NCBI GenBank assembly: GCA_016207095.1
Contig: JACQQF010000099.1
Coordinates: forward strand, 1 to 34,271
From: Candidatus Methylomirabilota bacterium
GTDB taxonomy: Bacteria > Methylomirabilota > Methylomirabilia > Methylomirabilales > Methylomirabilaceae
DNA length: 34,271 nt
Reading direction: 5' to 3'
The translations under genes were made by a program, and so were the position numbers. How positions within the stretch are numbered: the first letter of the stretch is position 1; the number at the start of each line of letters is the position of its first letter. This document shows positions 1-7,367 of this stretch, piece by piece. Under the pieces are notes generated by a model. The model saw only the letters and a program-made list of their open reading frames with translations, did no database searches and was not told where the DNA came from.

Positions 1-258
1 GCTTCACCTGCTCGACAGAATCGGGGTTCACTCTTAAGGATGAGTGTCGATAACTCATAAGTCAAATAAATAAATTCTACAGAATTAATTGATTTTTCCT
101 ATTTTATGAGAAGTCTTGCCTCGCATCATCACTACCCTCCTCCTCTACAGCGCGCTCGCCGATTTGACGGGCGCCGAGTTCTACGCTATCCTTGACTTTC
201 GACCGCCCCTTCTACTCTTCTACGAGGGCGGCTACGAGGCGAACCCACGGAGCCAACC
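1..258. other. Left-edge intergenic region with a possible small reading frame
   Basis: The first 110 bases are AT-rich and carry no gene I can recognise. From about 116 the composition becomes GC-rich, and an open frame on the plus strand (TTG at 116, stop TAA at 263-265) would encode 49 residues with a hydrophobic start and a proline-rich end; it overlaps the tlpA-like start codon by seven bases in another frame. It has no Shine-Dalgarno sequence and no family I recognise, so it could be a leader peptide, the tail of a decayed gene, or chance. Confidence 0.3.
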
Positions 259-810
259 ATGGTAAAATGTGACACGAATCTGCCTCAATCGGCTTACGTT
301 CTCAGAGCACTGCTTTACGTCGCTCTAACGGCGGGGATCATGGCGCAAGCTACATCACTCTGGGCCAATGATATCCGCCCGGAAGAAGGCCACCTCGCGC
401 CTGACTTTGCGCTCAAGACGCTCGACGGAAAGACGGTCCGCCTTTCTGACCTTCGCGGCAAGAAGGTGGTCCTCATCAACTTCTGGGCTACCTGGTGCCC
501 CCCTTGTCGCTCGGAGATGCCAACGATGCAGCAAATCTATACCGACTACAAGGGGAAGGGATTTGAGATTCTTGCGATCAACATCGAGCGCGACTCCAAG
601 GAAGAAATTCTCGAGTTCATGAAGGAGCTTCGACTGACCTTCCCAGTGCTGCTCGATTCCGACATGAAGGTCACTCGCAGGTACCGGCTCATCGGCCTTC
701 CCGTCTCGATGTTGATCGACCGTCAGGGGATCATCCGCTCCAAGGAGATCGGATACCACGACTGGACCGACAAAGAGTCGAGGAAGCGCGTTGAGAGCCT
801 CCTGAAGTAG
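259..810 (+). CDS. TlpA/ResA-like thioredoxin-fold thiol:disulfide oxidoreductase
   Basis: 183 residues. An N-terminal hydrophobic stretch (about 13-37) looks like a signal peptide or membrane anchor, so the thioredoxin domain should face the periplasm. The AhpC/TSA-redoxin fold follows: APDF near 48, the active-site WCPPC with C80 and C83 after the NFWATW strand, and the cis-proline loop IGLPVS near P148. The family reduces disulfides outside the cytoplasm, typically in cytochrome c maturation or in reduction of secreted proteins; no cytochrome gene lies nearby to say which. The ATG at 259 has no obvious Shine-Dalgarno sequence and a start further in is possible, but this one keeps the export segment. 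It stands alone, followed by 400 bases without a gene. Confidence 0.9.
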   Translation: MVKCDTNLPQSAYVLRALLYVALTAGIMAQATSLWANDIRPEEGHLAPDFALKTLDGKTVRLSDLRGKKVVLINFWATWCPPCRSEMPTMQQIYTDYKGKGFEILAINIERDSKEEILEFMKELRLTFPVLLDSDMKVTRRYRLIGLPVSMLIDRQGIIRSKEIGYHDWTDKESRKRVESLLK

Positions 811-1126
811 CCTTGTGCCGCCTCGCATCTCCCTACTCTTTTTCTCTTTCTTCGAATCTACGCCCCGCACCCCGCACATTTCTTTCACCTGCGCCCCCCT
901 TAAGCATCACCCCCTCTCCCCTGCCTAGAAGATAACCAATCGCGCGGACATCACATCTGACAATTTTGTCGTTTCTACTAGTTTTGGGACCATTTCCATT
1001 AAGTTGCTGAACCATCGCATCTATCGCGGCTCCTCCCCCTAACCTCCCGTCTTTCAAGCATTCGCACGAACTTCCCCCCAAGCATTCGATCGGCCCCACC
1101 ACCCAACATCTGCCGCCCCATTACCC
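811..1126. other. Intergenic region, pyrimidine-rich, no gene seen
   Basis: This stretch is strongly C/T-biased on the plus strand. Open frames here on the minus strand have no ribosome-binding site and no recognisable protein character. No clear terminator for the upstream gene was found. Confidence 0.5.
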
Positions 1127-1141
1127 TGGCTCGCTTCTTGC
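1127..1141 (+). promoter_or_regulatory. Candidate sigma-54 (-24/-12) promoter
   Basis: TGGCTCGCTTCTTGC matches the -24/-12 pattern TGGCAC-N5-TTGC with the invariant GG and GC ten bases apart; one base of the -24 box differs (TGGCTC). It lies about 75 bases before the small winged-helix gene and upstream of the porin and ammonium transporter. The window also encodes an NtrB/NtrC-type pair, the usual partner of such promoters. No convincing NtrC site was found upstream. Confidence 0.45.
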
Positions 1142-1215
1142 GAAGTCAACCGGCCGGGACCGGTCGATCAGTGGTTAACGGTCGCCAGAACTGCGCAATC
1201 TGAGGAGGAAACAGC

Positions 1216-1404
1216 ATGGTTACGGGTTGGGTTGACGAGATCGAATCGGAGGTCATGCAGCATCTTCGTGGCCACGAACCCGTCAGCCTTAAGGCGCTTG
1301 CCTCTGCGATGAAAATCTCTGAGACGCTGGCGCTTTCCTACATCACTATCCTAGCCCGTGAGGGCAAGGTGACCATTGGCGGGCTCGGCGTCCGCGACAA
1401 TTAG
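1216..1404 (+). CDS. Small winged-helix-like protein
   Basis: 62 residues, with a strong Shine-Dalgarno (GAGGAGG) nine bases before the ATG. The sequence reads as three helices followed by a short beta wing: a helix at 5-17, PVSLKALASAM (helix 2), SETLALSYITILAREG (recognition-type helix) and KVTIGGLGV (wing). This is the layout of a minimal winged helix-turn-helix domain with no effector domain. It could bind DNA or act as a small protein-interaction module. It sits between a sigma-54-like promoter and the porin and ammonium transporter genes, so a role in nitrogen control is possible but is only an inference. Confidence 0.65.
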   Translation: MVTGWVDEIESEVMQHLRGHEPVSLKALASAMKISETLALSYITILAREGKVTIGGLGVRDN

Positions 1405-1598
1405 CATCGCGTCCTTATGAGCCCGACACAATCAGTCAAGGCGGTCTTGCACGCTTGAGGCAGACGCCGCGATCTGAACCAGCAACTTGAAAGATTGCTT
1501 GGCTTCGGTCGAGCGGATCAAGCTCTGGGAAGGTCATTTCAGGGGCGCGTTACTCGGTCGGCTCAACTCAGTAACCAGGGCGCAAAGGGGGGGCGACA

Positions 1599-2954
1599 AT
1601 GGATCTGAGATTGCCACATCTAATGATTGGCAGACTGTTAGTCGGTGGAGCGGTGCTCATCGCCGCCGCAATAGGCGTGCCGGCAACATGGGCGCAGGAT
1701 GCGAAGGACAGGGAGATCCAGGAGTTACGGCAGAGGCTTGATCGGTTGGAAAAGGAAATCGGCGTCAAGAAAGAGGCTCCCGCGGTCGCGCCGGCGCCTG
1801 GTGCCCCGGCCGCGCCGCCACAGAACATCGGCGACCGGATCAAGACACTGGAAGAAACGATCAAGAGCACTCCCCTCTTCGGCGTCATCAAGGATTGGAA
1901 CTTCGGAGGCCATGTGGCCACCTCCTACAACTACAACTTCAATGACCCGAATGGCCGGGCAAACCGCCTCCGAGTCTTCGATGATAAGGCGAACCAGTTC
2001 GATATCAACCAGGCCGAGTTGTGGATCGACAAGCCAACCACGACAGAGTCGCCGATCGGCTTTGGCGTTGACTTCGTCATCGGCAGAGACGCTAAGAAGG
2101 TCCACTCACTGGGGCTCGGCATCAGCAGCGGGGACGACCCCACCAAGTCCGATGTCTTCGACCTACTTCAGGCCTACGTGACCTACAAGGCCCCCATCGG
2201 CAATGGCCTCGACCTGAAGGCCGGAAAGTTCGTCACTCTGCATGGGGCCGAGGTCATTCGCCGAACCGGCAACTTCAATGTCTCGCGCTCGCTTGCGTTC
2301 GGCTTTGCCATCCCGTTCACTCACACGGGTATCACAGGGACCTACGCCTTCAACGACTGGCTCACCGTCACCGCGGGGATCGTCAACGGCTGGGATAACA
2401 CAGACGACAACAACAACGGTAAATCGATTCACGGAATGGCGACGATTACCCCAATAAAGGACCTCACACTCACCCTTGGCGGAACGTGGGGTGCCGAACT
2501 CGATAACCGGGACGCACCGAAGCGAGGACTGTTTGACTTCGTCGCAACGTATAAACCGATCCCACCGCTCACGCTCACGCTCAACTACGACTACGGCGAG
2601 CAGGATGAGGCATTCGGACCTGGAAGCCAGACGGCGAGATGGCATGCCTTCGTTGGCTACGCGACGTACGACCTCACCGATAAGTTGTCAGTCGGTATCC
2701 GGGGCGAGTACTTCCGAGATGAGGAGGGCTTCCGGTTGGGCTTCACCGATCCCGTCACGGGCCTCCCTGCTCGGCTGAACGTCTGGGAGATGACCCTGAC
2801 CGGACGATACAAGCTGTTCGACCACCTCTTCGCCAGCGTTGAATTCCGGCACGATCAAGCGACGAACGATCGCCTGGTCTTCGACGACGGCAATGGGATC
2901 CGAAACTCCGATTCCCAGGACACGATCGCGTTTGAATTAGTGTATCAATTCTAG
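1599..2954 (+). CDS. Outer-membrane beta-barrel porin (OmpL-like/BBP2 type)
   Basis: 451 residues. A signal peptide ends near A31-Q-D (hydrophobic core 10-30, then VPATWAQD). It is followed by a short coiled coil (about 36-57, EIQELRQRLDRLEKEI), a proline/alanine-rich linker, and a long region of alternating polar and aromatic residues that ends in phenylalanine (YQF), the outer-membrane sorting signature. The pattern resembles the putative beta-barrel porin-2 family, whose members often lie beside nutrient uptake genes. The start is supported by a G-run (1583-1590) just upstream. Position directly before the ammonium transporter suggests passage of nitrogen compounds across the outer membrane, but the substrate cannot be read from the sequence. 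Confidence 0.85.
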   Translation: MDLRLPHLMIGRLLVGGAVLIAAAIGVPATWAQDAKDREIQELRQRLDRLEKEIGVKKEAPAVAPAPGAPAAPPQNIGDRIKTLEETIKSTPLFGVIKDWNFGGHVATSYNYNFNDPNGRANRLRVFDDKANQFDINQAELWIDKPTTTESPIGFGVDFVIGRDAKKVHSLGLGISSGDDPTKSDVFDLLQAYVTYKAPIGNGLDLKAGKFVTLHGAEVIRRTGNFNVSRSLAFGFAIPFTHTGITGTYAFNDWLTVTAGIVNGWDNTDDNNNGKSIHGMATITPIKDLTLTLGGTWGAELDNRDAPKRGLFDFVATYKPIPPLTLTLNYDYGEQDEAFGPGSQTARWHAFVGYATYDLTDKLSVGIRGEYFRDEEGFRLGFTDPVTGLPARLNVWEMTLTGRYKLFDHLFASVEFRHDQATNDRLVFDDGNGIRNSDSQDTIAFELVYQF

Positions 2955-3038
2955 TGGCAACGAGGCGACGGGCGGCCAATGGTGACCGCAGGCGCGTCCC
3001 GAAAATGCAATGGGACACATGCTGAGGAGGAGAGAGCG

Positions 3039-4580
3039 ATGTTAGGACGGATAGATTTCAAACGGTTCATGGTGGTAAGCCTGACGGCCGTGATGTTGCT
3101 TGGCTTGGCAGGCCCTCTCTTGGCCGAAGAGGCTGCAGCTCCCGGCGCGGCAGCACCTGCCGCCGCCGTGAGCTTCACCAAAGAGATGGCTGATGCCATC
3201 AAAGATTACAAGATCGCGATGGACACCATCTGGGTGCTGGTAACGGCCTTCCTGGTCTTCTTCATGAACCTCGGCTTCGCCATGGTCGAGTCGGGGCTCT
3301 GCCGGGCCAAGAACGCCGTCAACATCCTCTCGAAGAACTTCATCGTCTTCGCCATCTCCTCCCTGGCCTTCTATATCGTCGGCTGGGGGCTGATGTTCGG
3401 AGATGGCACGGGGCTCCTCGGCCTCAAGGGCCTGTGGTTCGTCAATGGGGCCGACAACAGCCCTGCCATGGGTGACGCCTACCAAGGCGTCTATAGCGCC
3501 ATCAACTGGACCGGTGTCCCGATCTGGGCGAAGTTCTTCTTCCAGCTCGTCTTCGCTGGGACGGCGGCCACCATCGTCTCCGGGGCGGTGGCGGAGCGGA
3601 TCAAGTTCGGCTCGTTCATCGTCTTCTCATTCGTGATGGTGGGGATCATCTACCCGGTGGTCGGACACTGGGTGTGGGGCGGCGGGTGGCTGCAGAAGCT
3701 GGGAATGTGGGACTTCGCCGGCTCCACCGTGGTTCATTCGGTCGGTGGTTGGGCGGCGCTGGCCGGCATCATCATGCTCGGCCCGCGGATCGGAAAGTAC
3801 ACAAAGGACGGCAAGGTCAACCCGATCCCTGGCCACAATATGACATCCGCCACGATCGGCTGCTTCGTGCTCTGGTTCGGGTGGTTCGGCTTCAATCCCG
3901 GCAGCACCATGGCCGCCTCCTGGGGCGATATCGCCAGAATCGCCGTCACCACGAACAGCGCGGCGGCTGCGGCGGCCTTTAGCGCCACCCTCGCCGCCTG
4001 GTTCACGCTTGGGAAACCCGATCTCTCGATGACGCTCAACGGTGCTCTCGCTGGGCTCGTGGCAATCACCGCTCCCTGCGCCTTCGTCAGCGTCGGCAGC
4101 TCCGTGATCATCGGCTTGATCGCCGGGGTTGTGGTGGTTTCTGCGGTCCTTATGTTCGACAAGGTCAAGATCGACGATCCCGTTGGAGCCACATCCGTCC
4201 ACTTGGTATGCGGAATCCTCGGCACCCTGTTCATCGGGCTCTTTGCCCAGGACTCCATCATGCCCAAGACGACCGGAAATGGGCTCTTCTTCGGCGGGGG
4301 GTTCACGCTGCTCAAAGCCCAAGCGATCGGCGTGGTCGCCGCGGGCGCTTTCACCTTCGCCATCTCTCTGGCCGCTTGGGCGCTCATCAAGATGGTTATG
4401 GGGATCCGGGTGAGTGCCGAGGAAGAGCTGGAAGGTCTCGACTACGGCGAGCACGGCATGACCGCCTATCCCGACTTCCAGATGACTACAAGCTCGCTCG
4501 GGACAGGTCGCCCGGCGTCAGCCGCCGGATATCAAATGGCCGCGGTGGGAGTACCGAAGAAGGCCCCAGCGCACCAATAG
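3039..4580 (+). CDS. amt: Ammonium transporter (Amt/MEP/Rh family)
   Basis: 513 residues from the ATG at 3039, chosen because of the GAGGAGGAGAG Shine-Dalgarno just before it; an upstream in-frame start at 2979 lacks one. A cleavable signal peptide (about 1-29, ending PLLA) and an Ala/Pro linker precede eleven predicted membrane segments. Family signatures are visible: AMVESGLCRAKN, AGTAATIVSGAVAER, the pore histidine in STVVHSVGGW, WFGWFGFNPGS, and the second pore histidine in SVHLVCGILGTL. Amt proteins conduct ammonium through a twin-His pore. A cytoplasmic tail follows HGMTAYPDF. No glnB/glnK gene is adjacent. It is followed 22 bases later by the ANTAR regulator gene, so the two are probably co-transcribed. 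Confidence 0.96.
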   Translation: MLGRIDFKRFMVVSLTAVMLLGLAGPLLAEEAAAPGAAAPAAAVSFTKEMADAIKDYKIAMDTIWVLVTAFLVFFMNLGFAMVESGLCRAKNAVNILSKNFIVFAISSLAFYIVGWGLMFGDGTGLLGLKGLWFVNGADNSPAMGDAYQGVYSAINWTGVPIWAKFFFQLVFAGTAATIVSGAVAERIKFGSFIVFSFVMVGIIYPVVGHWVWGGGWLQKLGMWDFAGSTVVHSVGGWAALAGIIMLGPRIGKYTKDGKVNPIPGHNMTSATIGCFVLWFGWFGFNPGSTMAASWGDIARIAVTTNSAAAAAAFSATLAAWFTLGKPDLSMTLNGALAGLVAITAPCAFVSVGSSVIIGLIAGVVVVSAVLMFDKVKIDDPVGATSVHLVCGILGTLFIGLFAQDSIMPKTTGNGLFFGGGFTLLKAQAIGVVAAGAFTFAISLAAWALIKMVMGIRVSAEEELEGLDYGEHGMTAYPDFQMTTSSLGTGRPASAAGYQMAAVGVPKKAPAHQ

Positions 4581-4602
4581 CGTCGCCCCCACCGCTCCAT
4601 TC

Positions 4603-5217
4603 ATGCGCAGAAGGGTGGTGATCATCGACGATAGCGCCCGATCCCGAGTCGCACTCGGCGCGGCGATCAAAGGGTTCGGGTGTGAGATAGCGGGAGAGGG
4701 AGTAAACGGCTCTGAGGCGATTCACCTCGCCCAAGATTTGAAGCCCGATGTGCTCTTCCTCGCAGTGGGCCTCCCGGAGATGGACGGCGTAACTGCGGCC
4801 GCCCAAATCCTGGAGGCCCACCCCCTCCCGATCATCATCCTGAGCAGCCACCTCGATCCCGACCTCATCCAACGAGCAAAGGAAGCCGGCGTGATGGCCT
4901 ACCTGGCGAAGCCGCTTCGGGAGGAAGATCTGCTACCAGCCATCGAACTCGCGGTCTCCCGTTTCCAGGAGTTCATGGCGCTACGAAAAGAGAACGAGGA
5001 TCTCAAGCGCACCCTCGAGGGGAGAAAGGTGATCGAGCGCGCAAAGGGTGTCCTCATGGAGCGGGAAAAGATCTCCGAGCAGCAGGCCTTCACGCAGATT
5101 CAACGAGCCAGCATGAATACGAGGCGGCCTATGACCGAGATCGCCCAGGCCATACTGCTTAGTGAGCAGGTTGGCGGAAGATCGCAGGAACGAGACGGCG
5201 GCAGAGGGCCGGGCTGA
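4603..5217 (+). CDS. nasT: NasT-like ANTAR antitermination regulator with a pseudo-receiver
   Basis: 204 residues: receiver domain (about 4-120), coiled-coil linker (FMALRKENEDLKRTL, about 125-142) and a C-terminal ANTAR RNA-binding domain (about 143-195, RKVIERAKGVLMEREKISEQQAFTQIQRASM). ANTAR proteins bind paired hexaloop hairpins in leader RNA and prevent termination. The receiver keeps the acidic pair D9-D10, the LSS switch residues and the AKP lysine, but the site expected to hold the phospho-acceptor aspartate (LFL-A54-VGLPEMDG) is alanine, codon GCA at 4762. It is therefore probably not phosphorylated and is more likely controlled by a partner, as AmiR is by AmiC and NasT by NasS. No nasS-like gene lies beside it. 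The nearest target is the nirA leader 480 bases downstream. Confidence 0.9.
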   Translation: MRRRVVIIDDSARSRVALGAAIKGFGCEIAGEGVNGSEAIHLAQDLKPDVLFLAVGLPEMDGVTAAAQILEAHPLPIIILSSHLDPDLIQRAKEAGVMAYLAKPLREEDLLPAIELAVSRFQEFMALRKENEDLKRTLEGRKVIERAKGVLMEREKISEQQAFTQIQRASMNTRRPMTEIAQAILLSEQVGGRSQERDGGRGPG

Positions 5218-5220
5218 CAG

Positions 5221-5672
5221 AGATTGCCGCGGAACATACCAAGTGATCTCAATGCGCTGATGCCCCTCCCAAGGCAAGAAGCGCGCATGGGCGCCGTTCA
5301 CGCACTGGACGGCGCCCATGGTTGTTTTCGCCCTGCACCCAAGTTAGCTATGAACTGCCACCGCCCTTCAGCACGCCGCCAGCCTTCACTGTAACGACCG
5401 GGCGGCCCACAGGAGCGCATGTGTCGGGCTTCGATGGCATGATCTCTCTGCGACGATTTTGCTCATTCGAACTGGGAACTGCACATCAGCGAAGCAGGCC
5501 TGTTCCGCTGCTGGTTGACAAATTTGTTGGCGGCCGACGGTCCTGTCGGATACCACCAACATCGATTCACTGACGCGCGAGACACGAACCTCCTCAAACT
5601 ATCGAGGATTGCCAGGTACTTATCCCCACAAACCACCTCATGCTCCGCCGGTTGTCTGACACGGCAGGGCGA
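5221..5672. other. Intergenic region between nasT and the nirA leader
   Basis: About 450 bases without a convincing gene. It holds the nasT terminator (5286-5328). A weak NtrC-like dyad, TGCACATCAGCGAAGCA at 5480-5496, has the right 17-base length with matches 5/6 and 4/6 in its halves; it would lie about 210 bases before the inferred nirA transcription start. The rest shows nothing I can support. Confidence 0.4.
5286..5328 (+). terminator. Intrinsic terminator after nasT
   Basis: A perfect 12-bp stem, CATGGGCGCCGT (5286-5297) with ACGGCGCCCATG (5309-5320), encloses an 11-base loop and is followed by GTTGTTTT. It ends the amt-nasT unit and separates it from the nirA leader. Confidence 0.85.
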
Positions 5673-5689
5673 TTGGCCCGAATCTTGAT
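5673..5689 (+). promoter_or_regulatory. Sigma-54-like promoter of the nirA operon
   Basis: TTGGCCCGAATCTTGAT matches the sigma-54 consensus TTGGCACG-N4-TTGCT except for two positions: A to C in the -24 box and C to A in the -12 GC. Spacing from the -24 GG to the -12 G is correct. The predicted start, about 12 bases past the -12 element, falls near 5699, exactly where the first leader hairpin begins. The altered -12 GC is a real weakness of the match. Confidence 0.5.
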
Positions 5690-5698
5690 AGTCTTGTT

Positions 5699-5747
5699 GC
5701 TCTGAGCGAGTCAAGAGCGTATGGCCAGCGGCAGTGACGCCGTCGGC
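5699..5747 (+). promoter_or_regulatory. ANTAR-target dual-hairpin leader RNA
   Basis: Two adjacent hairpins five bases apart. P1 (5699-5718): GCTCTG pairs with C-A-AGAGC with one bulged A, and its loop AGCGAGT has A at position 1 and G at position 4 (seven bases, or five if the A-U pair closes). P2 (5724-5747): nine-position stem GCCAGCGGC/GCCGTCGGC with one A-C mismatch and one G-U, closing the hexaloop AGTGAC, again A1 and G4. Paired hexaloops with A1 and G4 are the known ANTAR recognition signature. A terminator follows ten bases later, and an ANTAR regulator is encoded just upstream. Confidence 0.8.
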
Positions 5748-5756
5748 AAACCGGCA

Positions 5757-5799
5757 AAGGCGCCGTTTCCCAAAGACGGGACGGCGCCTTCGTATTTTT
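5757..5799 (+). terminator. Attenuator terminator in the nirA leader
   Basis: A perfect 10-bp stem, AAGGCGCCGT (5757-5766) with ACGGCGCCTT (5781-5790), is followed by CGTATTTTT. It ends 22 bases before the nirA start codon, so it would stop most transcripts before the operon unless overridden. Its place directly after the dual hairpin marks it as the regulated terminator of an ANTAR antitermination switch. Confidence 0.85.
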
Positions 5800-5821
5800 A
5801 ATCCTCCATACGGGAGGTGAG

Positions 5822-7315
5822 ATGAACAAGATCGAGGAGTACAAGCTAGAGAAGGACGGCCTCGATGCCGGCAAGGAGATCGAGACGTTCGCCGAGCAGG
5901 GCTGGAAGGCCATCTCTGAGAGCGACGTTGAACGGCTCAAGTGGCACGGCCTGTTCCTCCGCAAACATACTCCCGGCTTCTTCATGATGCGGATCCGGAT
6001 GTCGAATGGGATCGCAACCTCGGACCAGGCTCGCTGTCTTGGCCGAATCTCGAACCAGTTCGGTCGAGGGATCATGGATATCACCACCCGCCAGCAACTG
6101 CAGCTCCGCTGGATCCGTATCGACGACGCCCCCGAGATCCTGAGTCGGATGCACGATGCAGGGCTCACCAGTCTCCAGACCGGCATGGACAATATCCGGA
6201 ACGTGGTCGGGTGTCCGGTGGCCGGGATCGGCCGGGACGAACTGCTCGACGCCTCGCCCGTAGTGCATCGGTTCACCTCGATGTTCGTCGGCAACCGGGC
6301 ATTCACCAACCTTCCCAGGAAGTTCAACGTCACGATTACCGGTTGCACGCTGAACTGCACGCACGTGGAGGGCCAGGACATCGGACTCACCGCAGCGACG
6401 AAGGAGATCGACGGCGAGCGGGTCCCGGGATTTAACGTCCAGGTCGGCGGGAAGATGGGATCGGGCGGCTACCGGTTCGCGTCGCCGCTCGACCTGTTCG
6501 TCCGACCCGAGGAGGCGGCCGATCTGTGCGCATCGATCGCGCTCATCTACCGCGACCACGGTCCACGGCAGGCGAGGGCAAGGGCCCGCTTGGCCTTCCT
6601 GATCGATGAGTGGGGGCCGGACCGATTCCGAGACGAATTGGAACGACGGGTCGGACACCCGCTCCACAGGGCCGGAACCGATGCGCGAGCCGACCAGTCC
6701 ACCGATCATATCGGCATCTACCGACAGAAGGAGGACGAGGTCAACTACGTCGGCCTTTCCGTCCCGGTCGGCCGAATCACCGCCGACCAACTGTTAGAGC
6801 TTGCCCGTCTCTCCGACGAATACGGCCGCGGGGAGTTCCGCTTCACCGTCGGACAAAACGTCATCATCCCCCACGTCCCCGACAAGCGACTGGGCGAGTT
6901 CCTCGCCGAACCGCTGCTGCAGACGTTCCGCTACGACCCGGATGAGATAACGCGAGGCTTCGTTACCTGCACCGGCATCGACTACTGCAACCTGGCCCTG
7001 ATCGACACCAAGGCCCGCGCCCTCGAGGTTCTAAACGTGCTGAAGGCGAAGCTCACGAATGTCCAGCCGATCAACGTGTACTGGTCCGGCTGCCCGGCCG
7101 GCTGCGGCAACCATCAGGCGGCCAACATCGGGCTCCAGGGAGCCAAGGTCCGGATCGACGGCAAGGTGGTCGAGGCGGCTCACATCTTCGTAGGCGGGCG
7201 ATCGGGACCGAAGCCGCAAGTCGGCCAGATGATCATGGCCGACGTCCCCTGCGACAAGCTCGCCGGGGTCTTGGAGGGGTTCGTCCAGTTCTACCCGAGG
7301 AAGCCGCGACCATGA
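5822..7315 (+). CDS. nirA: Assimilatory ferredoxin-nitrite reductase
   Basis: 497 residues, close to the usual NirA length. The enzyme reduces nitrite to ammonium with six electrons from ferredoxin, using coupled siroheme and [4Fe-4S] centres in the cytoplasm. It has two ferredoxin-like half domains and the siroheme/cluster cysteines C383-x5-C389 (TCTGIDYC) and C424-x3-C428 (SGCPAGCGNHQ), plus the basic siroheme-binding segment RQQLQLRWI. The related sulfite reductases share this fold; assignment as nitrite reductase rests mainly on the operon, which continues with nitrate transport and nitrate reductase. GGGAGGTGAG precedes the ATG. Its leader contains the antitermination switch, so it is the first gene under that control. 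Confidence 0.95.
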   Translation: MNKIEEYKLEKDGLDAGKEIETFAEQGWKAISESDVERLKWHGLFLRKHTPGFFMMRIRMSNGIATSDQARCLGRISNQFGRGIMDITTRQQLQLRWIRIDDAPEILSRMHDAGLTSLQTGMDNIRNVVGCPVAGIGRDELLDASPVVHRFTSMFVGNRAFTNLPRKFNVTITGCTLNCTHVEGQDIGLTAATKEIDGERVPGFNVQVGGKMGSGGYRFASPLDLFVRPEEAADLCASIALIYRDHGPRQARARARLAFLIDEWGPDRFRDELERRVGHPLHRAGTDARADQSTDHIGIYRQKEDEVNYVGLSVPVGRITADQLLELARLSDEYGRGEFRFTVGQNVIIPHVPDKRLGEFLAEPLLQTFRYDPDEITRGFVTCTGIDYCNLALIDTKARALEVLNVLKAKLTNVQPINVYWSGCPAGCGNHQAANIGLQGAKVRIDGKVVEAAHIFVGGRSGPKPQVGQMIMADVPCDKLAGVLEGFVQFYPRKPRP

Positions 7316-7367
7316 AGCGACAGGACATTCGCGTGATCGACACGCTGACATCCAGGAGGAACGCCCG

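Noticed and set aside
5538-5553. Hairpin CCGAC-GGTCCT-GTCGG as another ANTAR-type hexaloop
   Set aside because: The loop has neither A at position 1 nor G at position 4, and no paired hairpin or terminator adjoins it.
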